In this document: one piece after another, positions 1-8,294 of the stretch | Layout of the letters: every line of letters starts with the position of its first letter | How positions within the stretch are numbered: the first letter of the stretch is position 1 | Origin: CAVZVW01 sp963778845 | Lineage (GTDB): Bacteria; Actinomycetota; Actinomycetes; Actinomycetales; Kineosporiaceae | Assembly: GCA_963778845.1 (NCBI GenBank) | Contig: CAVZVW010000009.1 | Span: 186,001-250,000, forward strand | Length of the DNA: 64,000 bases | Direction: 5' to 3' | Position numbers and translations under genes: made by a program | The notes under the pieces: generated by a model | Seen by the model: the letters and a program-made list of their open reading frames with translations, nothing else | Database searches by the model: none | What the model was told of the DNA's origin: nothing

Positions 1-124
1 CCGACTTCCGGGCCCGGTGCTCAAGATCGGCCGATGCCTGCCGACACCAGTCCTGTCATCCGAGCCGCGCCACCCGGGCGACCAGATGCCGGCTCAGGCC
101 TTTCGGCAGAAGGAGAGCAGTTTC

Positions 125-580
125 ATGCTCGCTCGAATTCGCAAGTCGATGAACGAGAAGGACCAGGGCTTCACCCTGATCGAGCTTCTCGTCGTCATGA
201 TCATCATTGGCATCCTCGCGGCGATCGCCATCCCGGTGTTCCTGAACCAGAGGGCCAAGGCACGCGACACCTCGACCAAGGCCGACGTCAGCACGATCGG
301 CAAGGAGATCGCGACCTACTTCGTCGACGGCACGGGCACCCTCACGGTGACGCAGGCCGGCGGTGTCGGCACCGACGTCACGATCACCGACGGTGCGAAC
401 CCCGCGTACACGGCGACCCACAAGGTCAGCCAGGGCACGTTGCTCCAGGCCGGCGCCCTCGGGTTCACCGCAGCTCCCACCTCGCTCAACTGGTGCGTGG
501 GTCTGACGAACGCCAGCGGCAAGCAGCAGACCTACAAGTACACGGCGGCTGACGGGCTCCTCCCCGGCTCCTGTCCGTGA
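125..580 (+). CDS. pilA: Type IV major pilin (prepilin)
   Basis: Subunit of a type IV pilus, made as a prepilin, processed by the prepilin peptidase and assembled at the membrane. Of 151 residues, the class III signal is clear: a short basic leader ends at G15, followed by FTLIELLVVMIIIGILAAIA (F16 becomes residue 1 and E20 is the conserved Glu+5), a hydrophobic helix of about 22 residues, and a Ser/Thr/Gly-rich globular domain with a C-terminal Cys. The start at 125 is chosen for GAAGGAGA at 110-117; an in-frame ATG at 149 would also keep the signal. A strong terminator follows, so it can be transcribed apart from the downstream minor pilins, as expected for the abundant subunit. Assembly ATPase and platform genes are not in the window and may lie to the left. 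Confidence 0.9.
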   Translation: MLARIRKSMNEKDQGFTLIELLVVMIIIGILAAIAIPVFLNQRAKARDTSTKADVSTIGKEIATYFVDGTGTLTVTQAGGVGTDVTITDGANPAYTATHKVSQGTLLQAGALGFTAAPTSLNWCVGLTNASGKQQTYKYTAADGLLPGSCP

Positions 581-893
581 TGAACTGACCTGATCATGCG
601 GGGGCGGTCGCTTCGGCGGCCGCCCCCCCACAGGCAGCCGGGCCCGCACAAACCACCAAGGCGGGCCCGGACGTCTGCCCAGGCCCGGGCACATGTCGCC
701 GGCGCAGTCGACCTCCGGCTCCGCTGAGCCGGCGGCCCTCGGAAGTGCCGTGACGAGGTGCACCCGAGCCCTCGACCTTCACCTCGCGTAGCGAACGGGT
801 GACCACACTCAGGAACCAGTGATCACCGCCCGACAACGTCGAGTGGGACCTTCGGGGGTTTCGGTCGGCGCGTGTCCGGGAGAAGGAGGCGCT
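581..893. other. Gene-free spacer with terminator only
   Basis: This 313-base stretch separates the major pilin from the minor pilin genes. The only structure I can support is the hairpin at 600-627. No convincing coding sequence was found on either strand; the open frames crossing it are shadows in GC-rich sequence. A ribosome binding site, AGAAGGAGG, lies at its right end (881-889). Confidence 0.6.
600..627 (+). terminator. Hairpin terminator after pilA
   Basis: A 12-base stem (600-611 with 616-627) closes a perfect C(UUCG)G tetraloop. The stem is almost all G:C with one G:U pair. There is no T-run, which is usual for high-GC actinobacterial terminators. Its position 20 bases after the pilin stop fits termination or transcript stabilisation. 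Confidence 0.75.
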
Positions 894-2150
894 GTGAGGG
901 TGCGGGTGCGCTCGGACGGCGGCTTCAGCCTGGTCGAGGTCGTCGCAGCGATGTCTGTCTTCACGATCCTGGCCGGCTCGGCGCTGGGCATCCTGGTGCA
1001 CGTCACGAGGCTCACCGGGGACAACCACCGCAGGGTCGTCGCCGCCAACCTGGCGAACCGGCAGATGGAGTCCGCGCGCGCGCAGCGCGCAGTCGACATC
1101 ACCGACGGCCGCGTGGTCCGCACGGAGACCGTTGGCGGCACCCGGTACACAGTCACGCAGACGGCGAACTTCGTACCCACGAACTCCTCCACCAGCGTGT
1201 GCGCCGGAACCGGCAACAGCCTGGCCTACAAGCTGATCAGCGTGACGGTCACGTGGCCCAACATGGGCCCGGTGAAGGCCGTGCGCGCCGACACGCTGCG
1301 GGCCGTCGGGATCGGCACCGACGGGTTCGACACGTCCAAGGGCACGGCGGCGGTCTCCGTCGTCGGCGCGCGAGGTGAGGCCATGGCGGGCGTCACCGTG
1401 ACCCTCAGCCCGGGATCGCTGAGCCGTACGACCGGCGAGGACGGGTGCGCGGTCTTCACCGCCCTGACCCCGGCCACGTACAGCGTCACCGCATCCCAGA
1501 CCGGGTACGTCGGGTCCACCAACACCCAGTCGACCACCGTCTCCAGCCTCGGCGTCGTCGCCGGGACGGTCGCCCGCGGGACCATGCTCTACGACGAGGA
1601 CCGCGCTGTCGCGGTCACCCTGAGCGGGCCCGCCGGGTTCGCGGTGCCGGCCGGCCTGCCGCTGATGTACCGCGACACCTACCTCACCGACCGGCGGGCA
1701 CCCGTGTGCACGGGCAGCGGCACCGCCTGTGTCAGCGCGGTGCCGGGCACGGCGAGCTACCTCTTCCCCGCCGTCTACGACCTGTGGGTGGGCTCCTGCA
1801 ACGACGCCAGGCACGCCACCGCGGTCGACCTCACGTCGGCCGGCTCGGACGGCTCCACGGTGGCCGTCGGCATGGCCAGCGCGAGGGTGACGGTCAAGAA
1901 CCCGGTCGGCCAGGAGCTGACCGGGCGTGCGATCTACGCCGTCCACGCGGTCGACGCCCCCACACTGACGCCCTCATGCCTGTCCGGTGAGTCCTACACC
2001 CTTCCCGTCTCCGCCGCGGGAGGCGTCGGCGTCCTCCTGCCGTACGGCACGTGGACGTTCTCGCTCACCCCGGTCGTGACGGCGGGCTCGGTGACGGCGG
2101 CGCTCTCCAGCTCCACGACGGTCCCCGTGACGCTGGTGGCGACGTCATGA
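894..2150 (+). CDS. Minor pilin, PilV-like, with Cna-B-like domain
   Basis: Pilin-like protein of 418 residues. The prepilin signal is G10 then FSLVEVVAAMSVFTILAG, with Glu at +5 (E15), so PilD-type processing is expected. Residues about 150-225 resemble a carboxypeptidase-regulatory/Cna-B-like beta-sandwich (AGVTVTLSPGS..., then GCAVFTALTPATYSVTASQ), common in surface proteins; a second similar region may follow. The GTG at 894 is chosen because AGAAGGAGG (881-889) precedes it and the leader is then of pilin length. The last base pairs overlap the next start (ATGA). It is probably a tip or minor subunit. The family assignment is by signal and position, not by a close homologue. Confidence 0.75.
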   Translation: MRVRVRSDGGFSLVEVVAAMSVFTILAGSALGILVHVTRLTGDNHRRVVAANLANRQMESARAQRAVDITDGRVVRTETVGGTRYTVTQTANFVPTNSSTSVCAGTGNSLAYKLISVTVTWPNMGPVKAVRADTLRAVGIGTDGFDTSKGTAAVSVVGARGEAMAGVTVTLSPGSLSRTTGEDGCAVFTALTPATYSVTASQTGYVGSTNTQSTTVSSLGVVAGTVARGTMLYDEDRAVAVTLSGPAGFAVPAGLPLMYRDTYLTDRRAPVCTGSGTACVSAVPGTASYLFPAVYDLWVGSCNDARHATAVDLTSAGSDGSTVAVGMASARVTVKNPVGQELTGRAIYAVHAVDAPTLTPSCLSGESYTLPVSAAGGVGVLLPYGTWTFSLTPVVTAGSVTAALSSSTTVPVTLVATS

Positions 2151-2881
2151 GGCACGGGGCCCGGCGACCACGCGGCGACCGCCCGGACCCCGCCGCGAAG
2201 CCAGGCGACGACGGGCGCGTCAGACCCAACCGGGACGAGGCGGGCCTCAGCCTGGTCGAGCTCCTCGTGGCGGGTCTCCTCACGTCGATCGTGCTGGCCG
2301 CGGTGGCGACCGTCTTCGTCGGGTCCCTGCAGGTCGTTCGCGTGGTGACCGTGAAGACGTCGACGTCGGCCGACGCCAGGATCGCGCTGGAGGCGGTGAC
2401 CCGCACGATCCGCGTCGCTACCAAGCCCAGCGGGGAGTCCTCCGCGGTGACCGTGGCGAAGGGCGACGCTGTGTCGTTCTACGCGCTGATCAACCGGACC
2501 ACCGGGACTGCACAGCCGCTGCCGGCCCTCGTGGAGTACTCCTACGACGGCCTGTGCGTCAACGAGGCCACCACCCCGGGCCGGGCCCTGACCAACCCGC
2601 CCGCCGCGGGCCCGTACTACGCGTGGGACACCGGGCGAAGGGTCAAGTGCCTCGTGCGCACGAGCGTCGCCCCCCAGTTCGTCTACTACGCGACCGGGGC
2701 GATCAGCCTCGCGGGGGCGGATGTCACCCCGATCACGGTCCCCGCCAGCGGTCTGGTCCTCACCGACCGCGTCATGGTGACCAGCATCCAGGTCACCGTG
2801 ACGGCCAAGGACCGCAGCAACCCCGACATTGGCGGCATGCCGGTGATGGATCGCGTCACTCTCAACAACCTCGTGATGTAG
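2147..2881 (+). CDS. Minor pilin, PilW-like prepilin
   Basis: Pilin-like protein of 244 residues with an unusually long hydrophilic leader (33 residues), ending EAG followed by LSLVELLVAGLLTSIVLAA, with Glu at +5 (E38). The rest is a Ser/Thr-rich extracytoplasmic domain with two Cys (CVN and VKCLV) that could pair. The ATG overlaps the stop of the preceding gene by four bases, so translation is likely coupled. A start nearer the signal is possible because the leader is long. Position and hydrophobic N-helix suggest a PilW-type minor pilin; the sequence alone does not prove this. Confidence 0.7.
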   Translation: MRHGARRPRGDRPDPAAKPGDDGRVRPNRDEAGLSLVELLVAGLLTSIVLAAVATVFVGSLQVVRVVTVKTSTSADARIALEAVTRTIRVATKPSGESSAVTVAKGDAVSFYALINRTTGTAQPLPALVEYSYDGLCVNEATTPGRALTNPPAAGPYYAWDTGRRVKCLVRTSVAPQFVYYATGAISLAGADVTPITVPASGLVLTDRVMVTSIQVTVTAKDRSNPDIGGMPVMDRVTLNNLVM

Positions 2882-2894
2882 GCAGGTGGAGGCT

Positions 2895-4700
2895 ATGGCC
2901 CGGTGGACCTCACCGACGTGGTGGCGCTCCCGGCGGGCGCGCCCCGACGACGGCGTCGCGATGCTCAGCGTGATCGGCACCATGACCGTGCTGACGCTGT
3001 TCCTGCTCACGAGCCTGGCCCTGGTGCTGAGGAACGCCCCGGCCAGCCGTGCGGACCAGGACGCGAAGACCGCGATGGCGGCCGCCGAGGCCGGTGTCGA
3101 GGAGTACGTCTCGCGCCTCACCGCGGACAGCAGCTACTGGACCAACGGCAACGTCGACTCGGGCAACGCCGCGTTCACCAGCGCGGGGCGCACGATCCCC
3201 GGCACGACGGGGCGGGCGTCGTCCTTCTCCTACCAGGTGCTCTCGAGCACGTCCGACATCGCCCGCACAGGCGTGATCCGCCTGCGCGTCACCGGCAGGT
3301 CCAGCCCCGGGAACGGCGTCCCTTCGGTGTCGCGCACCATCACGGCCAACCTGCAGCCGCGTGGGTTCCTCCGGTTCATCTACTTCAGCGACATCGAGGT
3401 GCTCGACCCCTCGCTCATGGTCAACCCGCAGTACGCGACGTACAAGGGCTACTCCTACGCCACGACGAGCGCCGGTACCACCGGCACGAACAGCACCACG
3501 AGCTACCGCTACATGGCCGGGCTCACGACCGTGCAGAGCCAGTGCGGCCAGTACTACTACGGCGGCCGGTCGTCGTTGGGCTACACCGCGTCGGCCTCGA
3601 CCCCGGTGTATGTCTTCAATACCAGCACAAGCGCCGTGACCGCCACGCTCACGGCGTCGGGGGCGGTGGCCGGCTTCGCCTGCCGCGAGATCCAGTTCAC
3701 CAGCGGCGACACGATCCAAGGGCCGTTGCACAGCAACGACGGGCTGCAGATCGGCGGCTCGGTGCTGTTCACCGACCCGGTCACCGAGTCGAGCTGGGCC
3801 AACCCGCCGAACGCCTCGCAGCGCTGGTGGGGCACGGGCACGCCGAACAGCTCGGGGTACCGGCCGGTGTACGCCCCGCCCATGTCGATGCCCGCCGGCA
3901 ACGAGACCCTGCTGCAGTACGTCGAGCCACGCATCGACGACGTGACAGGCGACCCCGGGCCGGGGTGCCTCTACACGGGCGCGACCCGCATCATCTTCCA
4001 GGGGTCGACGATGAAGGTGCTCAGTCCCTCGACCACGACCGCGCCGTCGCGCTGCCTCGACGTCGCCAACCGCGCCAACGAGCAGACCAAGACGATCCCG
4101 CCTGTGATCTACGTGAACTCCACGGCCGCGTCGTGCACCGCGGGGGCGCTCGGGTTCCCGATGTCGGGGGAGTCGACGACCATGGGTGTGACGACGGACT
4201 ACACCTGCACGCGCGGCACCGCCTACGTGAAGGGCACCATCGACGGGGCGGTGACCCTCGCCGGCAAGGACGACATCGTGATCACCGGTGACCTGAGCTA
4301 CCAGGACAACGCGACCGACACCGACATCCTCGGGCTCATCGCCGGCAACAACGTGTGGGTGTACCACCCGGTCAACAGCAGCGGCACGAACCTGCTGTCG
4401 GGCACGGCGACGATCCACTACATCGACGCCGCCCTCCTGTCGCTGCGACACAGCTTCATCGTGCAGAACTGGGACGTCGGATCCGCGCTGTCGACGAGCA
4501 CGACCTCGACGAAGCTCAACGTCCGCGGCGCGATCGCGCAGAAGTTCCGTGGCCCCGTCGGCACGGGCAACGGGACGAGCGCCACGACGGGGTACCTGAA
4601 GAACTACGTCTACGACGCCCGGCTGAAGAACCTGCAGCCGCCGTACTTCCTCAAGCCGGACTCGTCGCCGTGGACGGTCGCCCAGCTGACCGACCGATGA
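2895..4700 (+). CDS. Large PilX-like pilus-associated protein
   Basis: Protein of 601 residues. The N-terminus has a pilin-like anchor: basic leader, DDG, then VAMLSVIGTMTVLTLFLLTS, followed by a region typical of PilX N-termini (an Ala/Glu-rich helix, AAAEAGVEEYV). The remaining 500 residues are Ser/Thr/Tyr/Gly-rich with few Lys, as in exported adhesin-like proteins; residues about 265-290 (FTSGDTIQGPLHSNDGLQI) resemble the beta-helical segment found in such PilX-type proteins. The Glu+5 of true pilins is not obvious. The start is uncertain: ATG 2895 is only two bases from GGAGG, and GTG 2886 in frame is an alternative. It is the last gene of the minor pilin set. Confidence 0.65.
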   Translation: MARWTSPTWWRSRRARPDDGVAMLSVIGTMTVLTLFLLTSLALVLRNAPASRADQDAKTAMAAAEAGVEEYVSRLTADSSYWTNGNVDSGNAAFTSAGRTIPGTTGRASSFSYQVLSSTSDIARTGVIRLRVTGRSSPGNGVPSVSRTITANLQPRGFLRFIYFSDIEVLDPSLMVNPQYATYKGYSYATTSAGTTGTNSTTSYRYMAGLTTVQSQCGQYYYGGRSSLGYTASASTPVYVFNTSTSAVTATLTASGAVAGFACREIQFTSGDTIQGPLHSNDGLQIGGSVLFTDPVTESSWANPPNASQRWWGTGTPNSSGYRPVYAPPMSMPAGNETLLQYVEPRIDDVTGDPGPGCLYTGATRIIFQGSTMKVLSPSTTTAPSRCLDVANRANEQTKTIPPVIYVNSTAASCTAGALGFPMSGESTTMGVTTDYTCTRGTAYVKGTIDGAVTLAGKDDIVITGDLSYQDNATDTDILGLIAGNNVWVYHPVNSSGTNLLSGTATIHYIDAALLSLRHSFIVQNWDVGSALSTSTTSTKLNVRGAIAQKFRGPVGTGNGTSATTGYLKNYVYDARLKNLQPPYFLKPDSSPWTVAQLTDR

Positions 4701-4718
4701 CCGACCGATGACCGACCG
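4687..4718 (+). repeat. 11-bp tandem repeat over a stop codon
   Basis: Nearly three copies of TGACCGACCGA run across the stop codon of the PilX-like gene, so stop-like TGA triplets recur every 11 bases. It looks like local duplication of the gene end. Confidence 0.8.
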
Positions 4719-4804
4719 GGCCGGTCGCTCGAACCGACGCCGCCGACCGCACCCGCGCCGCCGTTGCGAGCCGGCGCCCGAGCCGAAGGGGTAGGTTCGC
4801 ACCC

Positions 4805-5617
4805 GTGCCGGACGCCGTCGTGGGCCTGCTGTGCGGTGCCTTGGGGCTGCTCGTCGGGTCGTTCCTCAACGTCGTGGTCGCGCGGGTGCCTGCGGGGGAG
4901 TCCGTGGTGCTCCCCGGGAGCCGATGCCCGCGCTGCGGCACGCCGATCGCGCCGCGGGACAACGTCCCCGTCGTGTCGTGGCTGCTCCTTCGCGGCCGGT
5001 CGCGATGCTGCGGCCTGCCTATCAGCCGCCGCTACCCCCTCGTGGAGGCGGGCACCGCCGTCGCGTTCGCCGGCGTCGGGGCATGGGTCGGCGCGTCGTG
5101 GGTGCTGCCGGCGCTGCTGTACCTGGCGGGGTTGTCCGTCGCTCTGGCGCTGATCGACATCGACGTCCACCGGCTGCCCGATGTCATCGTCCTGCCGAGC
5201 TACCCTGTGGCGGCGGTGCTGCTCGCCGGCGCCGCCCTGGCCGAGGACCGGCTGGACCGCCTGGCGCGCGCCGCGGTCGGAGCAGTGCTTCTCTACCTGT
5301 TCTACCGGCTGCTCAAGCTGGTCGCCGACCTGGTGTACGGCGCGGGCGGCTTCGGCATGGGCGACGTCAAGCTCGCGGGCCTGCTGGGCGGCTACCTCGC
5401 CTTCGACGGGTGGGCGGCGCTGGCCGCGGGGACCTTCGCGGGGTTCCTGGTGGGGGGAGTGGTCAGCCTGGGCCTGCTGGCGACCGGGCGGGCCGGTCGT
5501 CGCACGGCGATCCCGTTCGGCCCGTACATGCTCGTGGGAGCCTGGCTGGGTCTGGTGGCGGGCCAGCAGATCGTCGAGTCCTACCTGCGGGCGACCGGGC
5601 TGCAGGTGGGCGGCTAG
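4805..5617 (+). CDS. pilD: Prepilin peptidase, A24 family
   Basis: Membrane aspartic protease that cuts the prepilin leader and N-methylates the new N-terminus. Of 270 residues, with several membrane helices. Both catalytic-aspartate regions are present: IDIDVHRLPD (residues about 118-127) and the GxGD motif in GGFGMGDVKLAGLLGG (about 180-195). An N-terminal methyltransferase-type domain has CPRC at about 40-43, but the second zinc pair reads SRCC rather than CxxC, so one ligand looks shifted or lost. GTG 4805 is the start that keeps the first helix intact. It lies between the pilins and pilM and probably processes all four pilin-like proteins. Confidence 0.9.
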   Translation: MPDAVVGLLCGALGLLVGSFLNVVVARVPAGESVVLPGSRCPRCGTPIAPRDNVPVVSWLLLRGRSRCCGLPISRRYPLVEAGTAVAFAGVGAWVGASWVLPALLYLAGLSVALALIDIDVHRLPDVIVLPSYPVAAVLLAGAALAEDRLDRLARAAVGAVLLYLFYRLLKLVADLVYGAGGFGMGDVKLAGLLGGYLAFDGWAALAAGTFAGFLVGGVVSLGLLATGRAGRRTAIPFGPYMLVGAWLGLVAGQQIVESYLRATGLQVGG

Positions 5618-5730
5618 AGCCGTTGCCGGTCGTGCTCTAGCCCGAACGGGCGAAGGCTTACCCGGACGGCGTACGGCCCGTCACGTTGGCCTCAAGCGGC
5701 CCCCCGACCCCTCCGATCACGACTGCGGAC

Positions 5731-5748
5731 GCCCCTGCGCGCAGGGGC
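5731..5748 (+). other. Hairpin in pilM leader
   Basis: GCCCCTGC and GCAGGGGC form an 8-base stem with a 2-base centre, ending 26 bases before the pilM start. It may affect pilM translation or be a weak terminator; no T-run follows. Confidence 0.4.
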
Positions 5749-5774
5749 TGCGCGGGCCGCGGAAGGGGACACCA

Positions 5775-6824
5775 ATGGCTGGGCGCACGGCGATCGGCCT
5801 GGACATCGGTACGTCGGTCGTCCGGGCCGCGGAGCTCTCCTTCGGTCGCGGCGGGGTGACGCTGGAGAAGTTCGGCCAGGTGATGCTCCCCGACGGCGTG
5901 GTGCGTGACGGCGAGGTCGTCGACCCCACACCCGTGACGGCCGCCCTGCGCCAGCTGTGGTCGGCCACGGGCTTCTCCCACAAGCGGGTGGTCCTCGGCG
6001 TCGCCAACCAGAGGGTCATCGTCCGCCAGCTCGACCTGCCGTGGACGCCGCGCGAGGAGCTTCGAGCCAGCCTGCCGTTCCAGGTGCAGGACTTCCTCCC
6101 GATCCCCGTCGACCAGGCGGTGCTCGACTTCTTCCCCCTCGAGGAGCTGGTCGACGGTGAGGGGACGCGCACGCTGCGGGGCATGCTCGTGGCTGCAGCG
6201 CGCGACACTGTGCTCGCCAACGTGCGCTGCGCGGAGAACGCCGGCCTCAGCGTCGTCTCCGTCGACCTCACCTCGTTCGCCGTGCTGCGGGCGATGGGTC
6301 GGCAGGTCGGCATGGACGTCGAGACGGAGGCTCTGATCGACGTCGGCGCCCGGGTGACCAACATCATCGTGCACAGCGGCGGGGCCCCCCGCTTCGTCCG
6401 CATCCTGCTCATGGGCGGCCAGGACGTCACCGACTCGGTCGCGGAGCGGCTAGGGATCCCGCTCAGCGAGGCCGAAGGCATCAAGCAGCAGGTGGCCCTC
6501 CTTCCCGTCGGCGACGAGCTGGCGGCGGTCACGCGTGCGGTGACCGCGACGTCCCAGGAGTTCGTGGACGAGATCCGAGGGTCGCTGGACTACTACGCGG
6601 CGTCCAACCCGGCGTCCCCGGTCGAGCGGATCCTGCTCTCCGGCGGGGGCTCGCGCCTCGACGGGCTCGCCGACCGGCTGGCATCGGCGACGCGCATCCC
6701 GGTCGTTACCGGCGACCCCCTGGCCAGCCTGCGCATCGGCAGGACGGGCCTGGACGAGCGTCAGATCGAGTTCGTCAAGCCCCTGGCGGCCGTGCCGGTA
6801 GGCCTCGCCCTCGGAGCCCTGTGA
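5775..6824 (+). CDS. pilM: Pilus assembly ATPase-fold protein PilM
   Basis: Cytoplasmic actin-fold component of the type IV pilus inner-membrane platform, which binds the PilN N-terminus. Of 349 residues, with the usual actin-like motifs in order: GLDIGTSVVRAAEL at residues 7-20 (phosphate 1), ALIDVGARVTNIIV at about 180-193 (phosphate 2) and ILLSGGGSRLDGL at about 287-299 (adenosine site). ATG 5775 has AAGGGGA just upstream and puts the first motif near the N-terminus. The stop overlaps the pilN start by one base, indicating an operon. Confidence 0.93.
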   Translation: MAGRTAIGLDIGTSVVRAAELSFGRGGVTLEKFGQVMLPDGVVRDGEVVDPTPVTAALRQLWSATGFSHKRVVLGVANQRVIVRQLDLPWTPREELRASLPFQVQDFLPIPVDQAVLDFFPLEELVDGEGTRTLRGMLVAAARDTVLANVRCAENAGLSVVSVDLTSFAVLRAMGRQVGMDVETEALIDVGARVTNIIVHSGGAPRFVRILLMGGQDVTDSVAERLGIPLSEAEGIKQQVALLPVGDELAAVTRAVTATSQEFVDEIRGSLDYYAASNPASPVERILLSGGGSRLDGLADRLASATRIPVVTGDPLASLRIGRTGLDERQIEFVKPLAAVPVGLALGAL

Positions 6825-7534
6825 TGACTGCTGAGCCCTCTGCCGCAACGGCCGTCACGACCACCCGGGTCGAATGGGCACCTGTCCCCAGGGTCAACCT
6901 GCTCCCACAGGAGATCATCGACTCACGACGGTTCCGCCGCACGCAGCAGTACCTGGCCCTCGGGGTCGTGGGATGCGTCGTGGTCTGCGGAGCCGCTGTG
7001 CTCTGGGCCTCCCAGGACGTCGCCCGCGCCCAGGACGAGCTGGCGGCCGTGCAGGCGGAGACGGCCATCCTGCAGCTCGAGCAGGCCAAGTACGCCGACG
7101 TGCCGCGCGTCCTCGCCCAGGTCGAGGGGGCCAAGCTCGCCCGCGAGCAGGCGATGTCCAGCGACGTCGCCTGGTACCGATACCTCAACGACATCGCGCT
7201 GTCGATCCCGAGCACGGTGTGGCTGAGCAACATCAGCGTCTCTGTGACCGCCACGTCGTCGACGAGCACGCTCCCGAGCGCGAACCCGTTGGCCCCGACC
7301 GGCATCGGTGACGTCACCTTCGAGGGCGGCGCCATCCGCTACCCCGACGTCGCGACGTGGCTGGAGTCCCTCGACAAGGTGAAGGGCTTCGACGGGGTCT
7401 CCCTCGGCGACACCACGATCGACGAGGCCTCCGCCAGGGCAAGAGGCACGAAGGACGGCCCGGTGAAGTTCGCCAACAAGGTGGTCGTCACCGAGGACGC
7501 GCTCTCGCACCGGTTCGACCGGAAGGCCGGCTGA
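6824..7534 (+). CDS. pilN: Pilus assembly protein PilN
   Basis: Bitopic inner-membrane protein linking PilM to PilO. Of 236 residues. The cytoplasmic N-terminus contains VNLLPQEI (residues about 24-31), the PilM-binding motif of PilN (INLLP in other species). One membrane helix follows (about 46-66), then a coiled-coil-prone stretch rich in Ala/Glu/Gln and a ferredoxin-like periplasmic domain. ATG 6824 overlaps the pilM stop and has GGAG at 6813-6816. One base separates it from pilO. Confidence 0.9.
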   Translation: MTAEPSAATAVTTTRVEWAPVPRVNLLPQEIIDSRRFRRTQQYLALGVVGCVVVCGAAVLWASQDVARAQDELAAVQAETAILQLEQAKYADVPRVLAQVEGAKLAREQAMSSDVAWYRYLNDIALSIPSTVWLSNISVSVTATSSTSTLPSANPLAPTGIGDVTFEGGAIRYPDVATWLESLDKVKGFDGVSLGDTTIDEASARARGTKDGPVKFANKVVVTEDALSHRFDRKAG

Positions 7535-7535
7535 C

Positions 7536-8294
7536 ATGCTCTCGACCCGCACCTCCCGCTGGGTGGCCGCAACCGTGGCCCTGTGCGTGCTCATGCTCGT
7601 CGCGACGTACCTCCTGCTGGTGTCGCCACGACGCAGCCAGGCGGCCGAGATCCGCGTCCAGCGCGACGCCACGATCACCCAGAACGACAGCCTCCAGGCC
7701 CGGATCGCGCAGCTGCGCGTCCAGTACGCCGCGTTGCCGCAGAAGCAGGCCGAGCTCGCCGAGATCCGCCAGCAGATGCCCCCGACGTCCGACATCCCCA
7801 GGCTGATCCGCGACCTCGACGAGATGGCCCTCACCTCCGGGGTGATGCTGAACAGCCTCACCCCGGGTGACCCCCAGCCGCTCATGCCCGCGCAGCCGGC
7901 ACCGGTGGCCGCAGCCGAGCCCAGCAGCACCGGGTCGCAGCCGGCGGCCACCGCCGCGGCCGGTGCGGCCCCGGTCGTCTCGACGGCGGCTGCAGGGACC
8001 GTCATCGCGATCCCGACCAGCGTCAAGATCCGAGGCGACTACTACCAGGCAGCCGTCTTCCTCAAGAAGCTGCAGACGCAGATGCCTCGCGCCTTCCTCG
8101 TCAAGGGCCTGACCATGATGCCTGCCCCGGCCGGCATCTCGACCAGTGCGGTCGTCCCCGGCCTGGTGGACCTGGAGATCAGCGGACAGGTCTACGTGCT
8201 CAGGCCTGTGGGCAAGGGCACCCCAGCAGCAAGCGGCGTCGTCCCCGGCAGCGCCGCGACCCCGCAGTCGACGACCGGGACGGTGGACCGATGA
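7536..8294 (+). CDS. pilO: Pilus assembly protein PilO
   Basis: Inner-membrane alignment protein that pairs with PilN. Of 252 residues: a short cytoplasmic tail, a membrane helix at about 10-30, a coiled coil (about 31-80, with many Gln, Glu and Arg at heptad spacing) and a C-terminal ferredoxin-like domain, with VKIRGDYYQAAVFLKKLQT (about 162-180) as the recognisable PilO strand-helix. An Ala/Pro-rich linker lies at about 108-155. It overlaps the next gene by four bases. Confidence 0.88.
   Translation: MLSTRTSRWVAATVALCVLMLVATYLLLVSPRRSQAAEIRVQRDATITQNDSLQARIAQLRVQYAALPQKQAELAEIRQQMPPTSDIPRLIRDLDEMALTSGVMLNSLTPGDPQPLMPAQPAPVAAAEPSSTGSQPAATAAAGAAPVVSTAAAGTVIAIPTSVKIRGDYYQAAVFLKKLQTQMPRAFLVKGLTMMPAPAGISTSAVVPGLVDLEISGQVYVLRPVGKGTPAASGVVPGSAATPQSTTGTVDR

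Noticed and set aside
2910..4802. A 630-codon open frame antisense to the PilX-like gene
   Set aside because: Arg-rich shadow with no ribosome site or family likeness; the plus-strand gene has a pilin-type anchor and operon context.
5618..5774. c-di-GMP riboswitch (GEMM) before pilM
   Set aside because: Some GNRA-like and GC stems occur but the conserved GEMM core blocks are missing.
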